Origin: Bacteroidota bacterium
GTDB taxonomy: Bacteria > Bacteroidota > Bacteroidia > NS11-12g > UBA955
Length of the DNA: 8,316 nucleotides
Direction: 5' to 3'
NCBI GenBank assembly: GCA_030836345.1
Contig: JAURQA010000212.1
Location: 1-8,316, forward strand
The translations under genes were made by a program, and so were the position numbers. How positions within the stretch are numbered: position 1 is the stretch's first letter; each line of letters starts with the position of its first letter. This document shows positions 1-6,608 of this stretch, in pieces. Under the pieces are notes generated by a model, which was given only the letters and a program-made list of their open reading frames with translations, ran no database searches and was not told the origin of the DNA.

Positions 1-1724
1 ATCAGAATGATGGGGATAGTACCTACCGTTTATTTTATGATACCATTAAAGGTGGTGATTATAGAAGTCGCGAAGGAAATGTTCATCGTTTAGCTGAGGT
101 AAGTACTAATATTATTGATCAATGTGTGGCCCAAGGGGTTCCATTTGCCAGGGAATATGGAGGGACTTTAAGCAACCGTTCATTTGGTGGGGTGCAAGTT
201 CAACGTACCTTTTATGCCGCAGGTCAGACTGGTCAGCAATTGCTTTTAGGTGCATACAGTTCATTGGAAAGGCAAATAGGCCTAGGGAATGTAGAAATGT
301 TTGCTCGCCACGAAATGCTGGATGTAGTGAAAATTGACGGAGTGGCTCGCGGAATTATTGCCAAGAATTTAATTACTGGAGAGCTGGAACGTCATTTTGG
401 ACACGCCGTATTATTATGTACCGGTGGATATGGAAATGTATTTTACCTTAGTACAAATGCCATGGGGAGTAATGTTACTGCTGCCTGGAAAGCGCATAAG
501 CAAGGTGCTATGATGGCTAATCCTTGTTTTACACAAATTCATCCCACTTGTATCCCAGTAAGTGGAGAACATCAAAGTAAATTAACCCTCATGAGTGAGA
601 GTTTGCGAAATGATGGTAGAATTTGGGTACCAAAAAAGGAAGGCGACGATCGCAATCCTAACGATATCCCAGAAGACGAAAGAGATTATTACTTAGAAAG
701 AAGATACCCAGCTTTTGGTAACTTAGTGCCAAGAGATGTAGCCAGTAGAGCTGCCAAAGAAAGATGCGATGCGGGGTTTGGTGTTGGTCCAAGTAAAATG
801 GCCGTATACTTGGATTTTAAGTATAACCTAATGAATAAATATGGAAAAGCAGAAGCCACAAAAAAGGGAATTGCTAATCCAGATGACGATACACTTATTG
901 CATTAGGTAAGGATGTTATAAAGGAAAAGTATGGAAATTTGTTTGATATGTACAAGCAAATAACAGATGAGAATCCATATGAAACTCCCATGAGAATATA
1001 TCCTGCCGTACATTATACCATGGGTGGTCTTTGGGTAGATTATGAATTGCAAACCAATGTTCCAGGCTTATATGCCTTAGGTGAAGCTAATTTTAGTGAT
1101 CATGGAGCAAATAGGCTAGGTGCTTCTGCACTTATGCAAGGCCTAGCCGATGGATATTTTGTTATTCCCTACACTTTAGGTTCTTACTTAAGTAAAGATA
1201 TTAGCACTGCTTCCATTTCTACCAATCATGAATCTTTTGATAATGCGGAAAAACAAGTGGCTGCAAGAATCGAGAAATTGATGAGCATTAAAGGGACCAA
1301 GTCTGTTGAAAGCTTTCATAGACGATTGGGCTTGATTATGTGGAACAAATGCGGAATGGCGCGTAATGCCCCAGATTTAAAAGATGCTATTGCAGAAATT
1401 AAAGCGCTACGAGCCGAGTTCTGGAGCGATGTTCGAATTCCAGGAACTGACAAGGGATATAATCCAGAGTTAGATAAAGCCGGTAGAGTGGCCGATTTCT
1501 TAGAATTAGGCGAATTGATGTGTGTAGATGCACTAAGCCGAGAAGAAAGTTGTGGAGGCCATTTCCGAGAAGAGTTCCAAACCCCAGAAGGAGAAGCCAA
1601 AAGAGACGATGATAAGTACATGTATGTCGCCAGTTGGGAGTCAAAAGCAGAGGGAGAATGGGAACTTCACAAAGAAAATTTAGAATACGAAAACGTTAAA
1701 ATTGCTCAACGTAGCTACAAATAA
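1..1724 (+). CDS. sdhA: Succinate dehydrogenase flavoprotein subunit (5' partial)
   Basis: This is the catalytic subunit of complex II: it oxidises succinate to fumarate on a covalently bound FAD and passes electrons to SdhB. The reading frame is open from base 3, so the gene starts upstream of the window; 573 residues are present. The first residues ([14 protein letters not shown], then KGGDYRSRE) lie just after the FAD-linking His-Ser-x-Ala-Ala-Gln-Gly-Gly stretch in the family, so roughly 60 or more residues, including that histidine, are missing. Visible family landmarks are TGGYGN (about 421-438), the active-site HPTCIP (540-557), [10 protein letters not shown] (about 723-752), HYTMGGLW (from 1011) and ANRLGASAL (about 1107-1133), followed by the C-terminal helical domain. 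The sequence resembles the Bacteroidota type of succinate:quinone oxidoreductase, in which sdhC normally precedes sdhA; sdhC is therefore expected just upstream (inference). sdhB follows after 11 bp, indicating co-transcription. Fumarate reductase activity cannot be excluded from sequence alone. Confidence 0.97.
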   Translation, partial: QNDGDSTYRLFYDTIKGGDYRSREGNVHRLAEVSTNIIDQCVAQGVPFAREYGGTLSNRSFGGVQVQRTFYAAGQTGQQLLLGAYSSLERQIGLGNVEMFARHEMLDVVKIDGVARGIIAKNLITGELERHFGHAVLLCTGGYGNVFYLSTNAMGSNVTAAWKAHKQGAMMANPCFTQIHPTCIPVSGEHQSKLTLMSESLRNDGRIWVPKKEGDDRNPNDIPEDERDYYLERRYPAFGNLVPRDVASRAAKERCDAGFGVGPSKMAVYLDFKYNLMNKYGKAEATKKGIANPDDDTLIALGKDVIKEKYGNLFDMYKQITDENPYETPMRIYPAVHYTMGGLWVDYELQTNVPGLYALGEANFSDHGANRLGASALMQGLADGYFVIPYTLGSYLSKDISTASISTNHESFDNAEKQVAARIEKLMSIKGTKSVESFHRRLGLIMWNKCGMARNAPDLKDAIAEIKALRAEFWSDVRIPGTDKGYNPELDKAGRVADFLELGELMCVDALSREESCGGHFREEFQTPEGEAKRDDDKYMYVASWESKAEGEWELHKENLEYENVKIAQRSYK

Positions 1725-1735
1725 GATATTAGAAG

Positions 1736-2491
1736 ATGGAAAAAGTATTAAATATAAATTTAAAAGTGTGGCGACAAGCCAATCCTGAGGTTACAGGGCG
1801 CTTTGAAGAATATAAAGTTGAAACTAGTCCAGACAGCAGTTTCTTAGAAATGTTTGATGTGCTCAACGAGCAATTAATCAACAGTGGACAAGAACCTGTA
1901 GCCTTTGACCACGATTGTAGAGAGGGTATTTGTGGAATGTGTAGCATGGTCATCAATGGCCGTCCACACGGTCCTAAAAAAGCAGTGACTACTTGTCAAC
2001 TTCACATGCGAAGCTTCAACGATGGAGACACCGTTGTAGTAGAACCATGGAGAGCAGATGCCTTTCCAGTAATTAAAGATCTAACTGTAAACAGAAGTTC
2101 TTTTGATAAGATCATTGCCAGTGGGGGGTATATTAGTGTAAATACAGGAAACGCAGTAGACGCAAACGCCATGTTAATTCCTAAGGACGATGCAGATACT
2201 GCTTTTGAAGCAGCTACTTGCATTGGTTGTGGAGCTTGTGTAAGTGCATGTAAAAATGCCAGTGCTATGTTGTTTGTGGGAGCGAAAGTAACTCAGCTAG
2301 CCACCTTGCCCCAAGGAAAAGCAGAGCGTGAAAAACGAGTGGTTGCTATGGTTAATGCTATGGATGCCGAAGGGTTTGGGGCTTGTAGTAATACAGGAGC
2401 CTGCGCAGCAGAATGCCCTAAGGAAATTCCTTTGAGCGCGATCGCTACATTAAACAAAGAATATGCCAAGGCTAAGATGAAAGGCTTTTAG
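1736..2491 (+). CDS. sdhB: Succinate dehydrogenase iron-sulfur subunit
   Basis: This 251-residue protein carries electrons from the SdhA flavin to the membrane quinone site through three Fe-S clusters. All ligands are visible. The plant-ferredoxin-like domain binds [2Fe-2S] with C61, C66, C69 and C87 ([10 protein letters not shown]). The C-terminal domain has [11 protein letters not shown] (C162, C165, C168, C172) and C217, C223 and C227 ([12 protein letters not shown]). By analogy with characterised enzymes, C162/C165/C168/C227 hold [4Fe-4S] and C172/C217/C223 hold [3Fe-4S]. The length is normal for the family. The ATG at 1736 is preceded by AGAAG but too closely for a classical ribosome binding site, as is common in Bacteroidota; translation is probably coupled to sdhA, which ends 11 bp upstream. 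No convincing terminator follows: TTCTC-AATA-GAGAA at 2524-2537 could form a small hairpin but has no T-tract. The next transcription unit is convergent. Confidence 0.98.
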   Translation: MEKVLNINLKVWRQANPEVTGRFEEYKVETSPDSSFLEMFDVLNEQLINSGQEPVAFDHDCREGICGMCSMVINGRPHGPKKAVTTCQLHMRSFNDGDTVVVEPWRADAFPVIKDLTVNRSSFDKIIASGGYISVNTGNAVDANAMLIPKDDADTAFEAATCIGCGACVSACKNASAMLFVGAKVTQLATLPQGKAEREKRVVAMVNAMDAEGFGACSNTGACAAECPKEIPLSAIATLNKEYAKAKMKGF

Positions 2492-2571
2492 GCATTTTAG
2501 ATTTTAATAAATAGTTGCTTTCATTCTCAATAGAGAACATGGAATGGCTTACATATGCAGAACAGTAATTG

Positions 2572-2597
2572 AAAAAAAATTACAGGCTTTATCCTGT
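2572..2597 (-). terminator. Intrinsic terminator of the small membrane-protein pair
   Basis: Read on the minus strand, ACAGG-ATAAAG-CCTGT forms a 5-bp stem with a 6-nt loop, followed after AA by eight consecutive T residues. It begins 14 bp after the stop codon of the 34-codon gene, so it is well placed to end that transcript. On the plus strand no T-tract follows the hairpin, so it should not stop transcription coming from sdhB. Confidence 0.7.
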
Positions 2598-2611
2598 CGA
2601 AAAATGTACTT

Positions 2612-2716
2612 TTACTTTTCGTTGTTAATTTTTTTACCAATCATTAGGGCAGATATAAATCCGGCACTAAATAACAAGGTAATGAAACCTGCAAAATATG
2701 GAATTAAATCAGTCAT
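2612..2716 (-). CDS. Small single-pass membrane protein, 34 aa
   Basis: This is a very short reading frame found by reading the minus strand by eye. It encodes MTDLIPYFAGFITLLFSAG and then FISALMIGKKINNEK. Residues 5-27 are an unbroken hydrophobic helix, followed by a positively charged tail (KKINNEK), which suggests one transmembrane segment with the C-terminus in the cytoplasm. The start codon lies inside the last codons of the upstream 59-codon gene (8-bp overlap, ATGACTGA), the usual arrangement for translational coupling, and a terminator follows 14 bp after the stop. I do not recognise a named family. The coupling, the terminator and the membrane-protein-like composition argue that it is real; the short length keeps confidence moderate. 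The protein could be a subunit or accessory peptide of a membrane complex, perhaps together with its overlapping partner (inference). Confidence 0.62.
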   Translation of the reverse strand: MTDLIPYFAGFITLLFSAGFISALMIGKKINNEK

Positions 2717-2888
2717 TTCTATTAATAAGTTTTAGATACATTCCGAAACAGAGTATTGAAGGGACCCAAATACCTATGAAAATAGCTTGATTTTCGTTAC
2801 CCTGAAAAAACAAAATTTCAGAAAAAACCAATGAAAGAATAGCTGCTAATAGGAGCAACTTGTCCGTGAGATTGAATCTTTTAAACAT
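2709..2888 (-). CDS. Small two-helix membrane protein, 59 aa
   Basis: This minus-strand frame begins MFKRFNLTDKLLLLAAILSL and ends YLKLINRND. It has two hydrophobic segments (about residues 10-28 and 35-53) separated by a polar turn, FFQGNENQ; the motif IFIGIWVPSILCFG fills the second helix. Basic residues at the N-terminus (KR) and after helix 2 (K, R) predict both ends in the cytoplasm. From memory, small Bacteroidota proteins with a G-x-WVPSIL-x-FG helix exist as conserved hypotheticals, but I could not check this and know no function. The start is supported by an AT-rich leader with a TATATTTG box 53 nt upstream. The stop overlaps the start of the 34-codon gene by 8 bp. A 63-codon frame on the opposite strand over the same DNA (2544-2735) is an antisense shadow, with less convincing composition. 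Confidence 0.7.
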   Translation of the reverse strand: MFKRFNLTDKLLLLAAILSLVFSEILFFQGNENQAIFIGIWVPSILCFGMYLKLINRND

Positions 2889-2941
2889 TTTTTTTTGTTA
2901 ATTATTACCGTCAAAAAGTGATAAACTATTGATACTATCTC

Positions 2942-2949
2942 CAAATATA
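2942..2949 (-). promoter_or_regulatory. TAnnTTTG promoter box for the small membrane-protein pair
   Basis: The minus strand reads TATATTTG, a perfect match to the Bacteroidota -7 consensus TAnnTTTG. It lies 53 nt upstream of the ATG at 2888, so the transcript would have a leader of about 45-50 nt, unlike the near-leaderless genes elsewhere in the window. No good TTTG -33 element is visible at the expected spacing, which lowers confidence. Confidence 0.45.
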
Positions 2950-2964
2950 CAAAAAACTTTTGTA
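2948..2964. repeat. 7-bp inverted repeat next to the small-gene promoter
   Basis: TACAAAA-AAC-TTTTGTA is a perfect 7-bp inverted repeat with a 3-nt centre. It overlaps the upstream edge of the TATATTTG box, in the spacer between -7 and -33, where a repressor operator would sit. It is AT-rich and could be chance; no regulator gene is nearby. Confidence 0.4.
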
Positions 2965-3130
2965 GTATGTTTTGAACTCCTAAATGAATCATTTTAAACT
3001 TGCAGCAAAAGCATGCTTATGTAACCGAAGTAATTGGTTGAATTTTGTTCTTTTTTGCCCTTCTATGAGCAGATATTTCTTGCTTAGCCAATGCGTTAGG
3101 ATTCAAAAATTCTCAAATCTCAAATACCTC
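2965..3130. other. Non-coding gap between two minus-strand units
   Basis: This stretch lies downstream of the 3-hydroxyacyl-CoA-dehydrogenase-like gene and upstream of the small-gene promoter. I see no tRNA, no strong terminator hairpin and no convincing gene. It contains a 10-bp palindrome AAGCATGCTT (3009-3018) and a duplicated heptamer CTCAAAT (about 3113-3126). A 54-codon plus-strand frame from 2984 to 3148 runs through it but is not credible as a gene. Confidence 0.5.
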
Positions 3131-3787
3131 TTAAATCATGCTTCTTAAATACTCAGTCTTAAGCAGTGGACAAATTTTATAGCGTTCTTCTTTAGTGTCT
3201 TCGTAAATGGCTTCTAAGGTTTCATATACATTTTCTAAACCGGCCCGTTCACACCATTCAAAAGGACCCATAGGGTAGGCCGTCCCCAGCTTCATTGCCG
3301 TATCAATATCCGCTTTAGTTGCTGTTCCCTCTTGTACGGTAAAGTAGGCCTCATTAATAATCATAAAAATGATTCTTGGAGTAATCATTCCCACTCGACT
3401 ATCCACCAATTCCATGCTTTCCCAGCCCAAGGATGTTTGCGGAAAATTATCGAGGTCTATTTTAAAAGGATTGCAGTATTCCAAAGTGCTTCGTTCTAAA
3501 AATGTAGGAATGGCGTTTATTCCAATAATTTTCTCCCCATTATAGCTGGCACCCACACTGGCAAATTCGTCCTCTAGTTGGCTTTTAACTGTATTGAGTA
3601 ATATCCAGGTGTCGGTACAATCAGCGTAATCTAATATGGTTCGATCCGAATTATCGAAATCCAAATCAATGAATACATCGTAATTTTTAAGATTTGCAGT
3701 ATCTTGCACCAACTCGTAGGAGGAGCTAAGATTGAGCTTGTCAAAACTCTTGAGCTGCAAAGGTTGGCCTATCACTGCAATTTTCAT
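3131..3787 (-). CDS. 3-hydroxyacyl-CoA dehydrogenase-like protein, probably catalytically altered
   Basis: This 218-residue protein matches the 3-hydroxyacyl-CoA dehydrogenase fold but is short compared with the roughly 280-300 residues of the classical enzymes. The N-terminus (MKIAVIGQPLQL) keeps the first Rossmann strand but not GxGxxG, and the dinucleotide-binding domain is cut down to about 115 residues. The C-terminal domain is well preserved: RVGMITPRIIFMIINEAY (131-148), DIDTAMKLGTAYPMGPFEW (160-178) and ERYKICPLL (201-209). Compared with the family's catalytic set (Ser, His, Glu, Asn), the NTSS serine region reads NTVKS (65-69), the histidine of GLHFFNP is N91 in GINAIP, the asparagine of GFIVNR is P137 in GMITPR, and only the glutamate (E103) seems kept. 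It may bind acyl-CoA or act structurally rather than as a normal NAD-dependent dehydrogenase (inference). Similar short homologues are, to my recollection, widespread in Bacteroidota. ridA lies divergently 23 bp away. The ATG at 3787 sits 7 nt after a TATTTTTG box, implying a leaderless mRNA. Confidence 0.85.
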   Translation of the reverse strand: MKIAVIGQPLQLKSFDKLNLSSSYELVQDTANLKNYDVFIDLDFDNSDRTILDYADCTDTWILLNTVKSQLEDEFASVGASYNGEKIIGINAIPTFLERSTLEYCNPFKIDLDNFPQTSLGWESMELVDSRVGMITPRIIFMIINEAYFTVQEGTATKADIDTAMKLGTAYPMGPFEWCERAGLENVYETLEAIYEDTKEERYKICPLLKTEYLRSMI

Positions 3788-3794
3788 ATGCGAG

Positions 3795-3802
3795 CAAAAA
3801 TA
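3795..3802 (-). promoter_or_regulatory. TAnnTTTG promoter box of the dehydrogenase-like gene
   Basis: The minus strand reads TATTTTTG followed by C, a perfect TAnnTTTG match ending 7 nt before the ATG at 3787. Transcription would start at or within a base or two of the start codon. The box fills most of the 23-bp gap to ridA. A clear TTTG -33 element is not visible; the nearest candidate is TTTC about 17 bp upstream, inside ridA. Confidence 0.6.
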
Positions 3803-3810
3803 CAGAAACC

Positions 3811-4191
3811 ATGGAGAAAGAAATAATTTTTAGTAAGGAAGTTCCAGCGCCCATTGGGCCCTATAGTCAAGCAGTAAGGGTTGCAAATACCTATTATTTT
3901 TCTGGGATGATTGCATTGGATGCACAGAGTGGAGATATGATTGGTACCGATGCTGCAAGCCAAACCAAAAAAGCCATGGAGAATATTGGTGCTTTACTTG
4001 CGGTAAAAGGCTTGAACTATGCAAACATTGCTAAAACCAGTATTTTTTTGAAGGATATGGATGATTTTTCTGCTGTGAACCAATGCTACAGCTCCTACTT
4101 TAAAGATCATTTCCCGGCCAGAGAAACGGTTCAAGTTTCTCGTTTGCCAAAAGATGCTTTGGTAGAGATTACGATTATTGCGGTGGGTTAA
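3811..4191 (+). CDS. ridA: RidA/YjgF/YER057c family enamine/imine deaminase
   Basis: RidA proteins hydrolyse reactive enamine and imine intermediates, such as 2-aminoacrylate released by PLP-dependent dehydratases, to the keto acid and ammonia; they act as cytoplasmic trimers. The 126-residue length is typical. Diagnostic positions are present: GPYSQAV (16-22, with the conserved tyrosine Y18), FSGMIALD (30-37), R104 in the signature FPARETVQVSRLPKDALVEI (101-120), which binds the substrate carboxylate, and E119, which is the proposed water-activating residue in the deaminase subgroup. The Arg-Glu pair supports an active deaminase rather than a divergent Rid paralogue. The start ATG (MEKEIIF) fits family alignments. 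The gene is divergent from the dehydrogenase-like gene with a 23-bp gap, and no TAnnTTTG box lies directly upstream, so its promoter must overlap or lie inside the neighbour's coding region. Confidence 0.95.
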   Translation: MEKEIIFSKEVPAPIGPYSQAVRVANTYYFSGMIALDAQSGDMIGTDAASQTKKAMENIGALLAVKGLNYANIAKTSIFLKDMDDFSAVNQCYSSYFKDHFPARETVQVSRLPKDALVEITIIAVG

Positions 4192-4225
4192 AATGAGTGG
4201 GTAAATTGCATAGCTGTGGGTAAAT
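4183..4225. repeat. Direct repeats GTGGGTAAAT upstream of the outer-membrane gene
   Basis: GTGGGTAAAT occurs exactly at 4197-4206 and 4216-4225, a 19-bp period, with a degenerate copy GTGGGTTAAA at 4183-4192 overlapping the ridA stop codon. The copies lie about 40-85 bp upstream of the next start codon. The spacing of nearly two helical turns places the exact copies on the same face of DNA, as for an activator binding site (inference). Confidence 0.5.
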
Positions 4226-4252
4226 CAATTCCTTCACGCTTTTACCCTTTTG

Positions 4253-4260
4253 TACCTTTG
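4253..4260 (+). promoter_or_regulatory. TAnnTTTG promoter box of the outer-membrane protein gene
   Basis: TACCTTTG is a perfect match to TAnnTTTG and ends 6 nt before the ATG at 4267, placing the transcription start on or beside the start codon. It is the main reason to reject the longer in-frame GTG start at 4216, which would lie upstream of the transcript. No clear -33 TTTG is seen. Confidence 0.6.
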
Positions 4261-4266
4261 ACATTC

Positions 4267-4932
4267 ATGCATTTTGGAAAGGCAATAGGTTTCATTACTG
4301 TTTTTTTAATGGCAAATATTGTAAGGTCTCAAGGAGGAGATACTACATTATTTTCCAAGCCAAAATCAAAATCATTTAGCCCTATAGATACTTTGAGATA
4401 TTACGTGAATAAGCGCAATGGGCGTTTTTTATTGAGTTTGGACGGGAAAAATGCTTATATCAATGGTGTTTCATCCCCAGTGGTGGGATTCCGTTTTGGT
4501 CTATCCTACGATAAGGTTGCTCTATATTCCGGTCTTTACTCTTCCAGTTATTTTTCAAGAACCCAAAAAGATACCACATCCATTAATTTTGGGTACATTG
4601 CCACTACCATCGAATATTATTTGGCAGATAATTGGCGATACGATGTTTTTGTTCCTGTTTCCATTGGTATAGGGTCAAAAACCATTGAGAAAACAGAAAT
4701 ACTATCAGGAAATAAGAAAAATACATCAGAAGCTTTTGTCCCTGTGGAAATTGGGATAGGAGGGACGGTGCGTTTTCTAAGGTATTTAGGTATGGCAGGT
4801 TCTCTAGGATACCGCTGGTCTTTATACCAAGGGTCTGATTATTCCTCCCCATATTGGTCATTGGGCTTCACACTTTATACAGGAACCTTGTGGAGAGATA
4901 CCAAAGAGGCTTATCGGAGAATCAATCGATAA
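4267..4932 (+). CDS. Probable secreted outer-membrane beta-barrel protein, unknown function
   Basis: I do not recognise a named family. The 221-residue product starts with a signal peptide (residues 1-22: MHFGK, a hydrophobic stretch AIGFITVFLMANIV, then RSQ). The mature part has no further hydrophobic helix but many amphipathic segments with alternating hydrophobic and polar residues rich in Tyr, Phe and Gly, for example GFRFGLSYDKVALYSGLYSS (74-93), INFGYIATTIEYYL (106-119), YDVFVPVSIGIG (125-136), FVPVEIGIGG (157-166) and YWSLGFTLYTGTLW (196-209). This pattern suits a small barrel of about 8 strands in the outer membrane. The start is set at 4267 because the signal peptide begins there and the promoter box ends 6 nt upstream; a GTG at 4216 would add 17 residues and bury the signal sequence. 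It probably has its own promoter downstream of ridA, and a terminator hairpin follows. Confidence 0.78.
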   Translation: MHFGKAIGFITVFLMANIVRSQGGDTTLFSKPKSKSFSPIDTLRYYVNKRNGRFLLSLDGKNAYINGVSSPVVGFRFGLSYDKVALYSGLYSSSYFSRTQKDTTSINFGYIATTIEYYLADNWRYDVFVPVSIGIGSKTIEKTEILSGNKKNTSEAFVPVEIGIGGTVRFLRYLGMAGSLGYRWSLYQGSDYSSPYWSLGFTLYTGTLWRDTKEAYRRINR

Positions 4933-4957
4933 AACACCTCGTCTTTAAATCTGAATC

Positions 4958-4988
4958 GGATGCTTATTTATCTAAAGTATCCATTTTG
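4958..4988 (+). terminator. Terminator hairpin after the outer-membrane protein gene
   Basis: GGATGCTT and AAGTATCC pair over 8 bp in the plus-strand transcript (one G-U pair) around a 9-nt loop, followed by ATTTT. It lies 25 bp after the stop at 4932 in the gap between convergent genes. In the minus-strand transcript the wobble becomes an A-C mismatch and no T-tract follows, so it mainly serves the plus-strand gene. The T-tract is short, so efficiency is uncertain. Confidence 0.5.
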
Positions 4989-4993
4989 GAGGA

Positions 4994-6598
4994 TTATTTT
5001 AAGTCCTTAATTCGGTCCAACTGTTTGATGAATTCATCCAATTTTTCCACATCCATTCTATTGGCTTGAATGATATTGTTTTCATCTAAAACAAATATGG
5101 TTGGACTGGCAATAACGTAGTATTGTTTTAGATTTCGGGCATATGCATCAGATGGTGCCGCACTTCTATCGAGGTGTATCCAGTTTTTAACTTCAGGATG
5201 CGCGTCCATAAATTCGTCAAACTCTTTTTTCTTGTCGGATTGTGTTAGCCCAATAACTACCCAACCCTTATCCGTATTTTTATTATATAATTTAGCCAAC
5301 TTAGGCACCACCTCACGGCAATGACCGCAAGTAGGATCCCAAAAAATCATTATTTTATACTTGGCTTTAATGTCATTCAATCGCACCCATGGCGTTTTTT
5401 GACTTGCAGCACGTTCCGTATCAAAGGTTTGTAGCATCAAATCTGCTGCTTTAGTTCCAATGACGGAACCTTCTCTTTGACTAATATTTTTGGAAATGCT
5501 TCCAATCGTTGCACTATCCGCCCACCAAGCTTTGCCTGCCATGTAGGTTTCTCTCCCAAGCATGCAAAAGGTCTTATCCAATCCCATAATGTTTGAGGTT
5601 TCAAACTTGTTAATGTGGTACCAAATCAAAAATCGTTCTAAGTCAACCGTTTGATCTGCCATTTTAATAATTTTGCTTGCCGCGCGGTAAGCGCTGTCAG
5701 GTTGTAGCACTTGAACTTTGTCCCAATAAAAATCAAGTTTTTGTTTAATAATATGAAAAGGCATTCTCATCAAGCCATCCTCACCAAAATCAACATTGTC
5801 AAAATAGTGGTTTCTGTAGTAGGTATATGGGTAGGAACTATCGGCTTTACCTTCTTTATCTAAGGGCAGTTCTTTGGGAACGTCTATATCTATCACAGCT
5901 GTTAAAAACCGGCTGAGCAGATGGCTGGGATTTTCATTGATATAGGCTCTATCAAGATTATTCTTTTTTATTATGATCGTTTTTTTCTTCGCATCAAGTG
6001 CTGCTCTTTTCGTACTTGATATAGTCGAATCTTTCAATTCTCTATCTAGGCTCATTAAGCCTTTTGCTACCTCTATTTTATTTATTTGATAGTCCATGAA
6101 TGAGGTGTTTTCTTCGGAACCTTTAACCACCATTTTGGAGTAAAAGTCATTTTCATAATAACTCGTATCTGTCTCTATTTGAAAGTCTAAATCATCCGAA
6201 ACAATAAACTCAAAATAACCCTGTTTCTTAGGAAAAACGAAGAGATACAAGCCTCTTTGTAGTTTAAAATCACCCTCAAAAGTAGCAATCCCTTTTTGGT
6301 TCACCTTGGCGGTGTCTCTTAAGTATTTACTGCCATTATAATTGTCAGCTAAATATACCTCATCGCCTGGGTTTAATCCATTAATTTTAAATTTTAATGA
6401 GTATTTTCCTTCTTGTTGACCGTTCCAACTAGCAGTGTCTTTTAAATTTGGATACACTCCAACAGAATTCATTTTTTTTACCGTTGAGGGGGCTTTGTAT
6501 GGAGTTGGTCTTTTATAGTCAATGAGTTGTGCTTTAACTGTGCTGGCTGCTAAAATGCAAAGACCTATACTCAATAATTTTAAATTGGTTAATTTCAT
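4994..6598 (-). CDS. Secreted thioredoxin-fold (TlpA-like) protein with DUF4369-like N-terminus
   Basis: This 534-residue exported protein ends in a thioredoxin-like domain and is likely a periplasmic thiol-disulfide oxidoreductase. In order: a signal peptide (1-23, hydrophobic core LLSIGLCILAAS, cleavage after VKA); a beta-rich N-terminal domain typical of Bacteroidota DUF4369 (about 66-145, with GLNPGDEVYLADNYNG); a mostly helical middle region with charged repeats (about 165-400, resembling the DUF5106-type linker domain); and an AhpC/TlpA-type thioredoxin domain from about 400, with redox motif C424-G-H-C427 in FWDPTCGHCREV and the cis-proline P499 in ASPTIFVLD. The substrate is unknown; such proteins are thought to keep cysteines of secreted or cytochrome-type proteins reduced. 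A longer in-frame TTG start at 6622 would prepend MSYFCESN, but those codons overlap the promoter box (TACTTTTG encodes part of YFC) and would destroy the signal peptide, so ATG 6598 is preferred. It is convergent with the barrel-protein gene and divergent from the alkyltransferase-like gene. Confidence 0.9.
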   Translation of the reverse strand: MKLTNLKLLSIGLCILAASTVKAQLIDYKRPTPYKAPSTVKKMNSVGVYPNLKDTASWNGQQEGKYSLKFKINGLNPGDEVYLADNYNGSKYLRDTAKVNQKGIATFEGDFKLQRGLYLFVFPKKQGYFEFIVSDDLDFQIETDTSYYENDFYSKMVVKGSEENTSFMDYQINKIEVAKGLMSLDRELKDSTISSTKRAALDAKKKTIIIKKNNLDRAYINENPSHLLSRFLTAVIDIDVPKELPLDKEGKADSSYPYTYYRNHYFDNVDFGEDGLMRMPFHIIKQKLDFYWDKVQVLQPDSAYRAASKIIKMADQTVDLERFLIWYHINKFETSNIMGLDKTFCMLGRETYMAGKAWWADSATIGSISKNISQREGSVIGTKAADLMLQTFDTERAASQKTPWVRLNDIKAKYKIMIFWDPTCGHCREVVPKLAKLYNKNTDKGWVVIGLTQSDKKKEFDEFMDAHPEVKNWIHLDRSAAPSDAYARNLKQYYVIASPTIFVLDENNIIQANRMDVEKLDEFIKQLDRIKDLK

Positions 6599-6608
6599 AT
6601 TACTTTCG

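Noticed and set aside
689..1644. Long minus-strand frames of 81-101 codons inside sdhA
   Set aside because: They are antisense shadows of the strongly conserved sdhA coding sequence, with no domain or start signals.
2524..2537. TTCTC-AATA-GAGAA hairpin as the sdh operon terminator
   Set aside because: The stem is only 5 bp, low in GC and has no following T-tract, so it does not meet the standard for an intrinsic terminator.
2544..2735. 63-codon plus-strand frame in the region after sdhB
   Set aside because: It is antisense to the two minus-strand small membrane-protein genes, which have a promoter box, coupled overlap and terminator; the plus frame has none of these.
3009..3064. Possible tRNA or small RNA around GTAACC...GGTTGAATTTTG
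   Set aside because: No T-loop GGTTCRAATCC, no acceptor or anticodon stem; the AACC/GGTT stem is only 4 bp.
2984..3148. 54-codon plus-strand frame starting MNHFKLAAKACLCN
   Set aside because: No recognisable domain, odd Cys-rich composition, only an imperfect box (TATGTTTTG with one extra T) upstream, and it runs antisense into the end of the dehydrogenase-like gene.
4216..4266. GTG start at 4216 for the barrel protein
   Set aside because: It lies upstream of the TACCTTTG box and inside the direct-repeat region; the signal peptide begins at ATG 4267.
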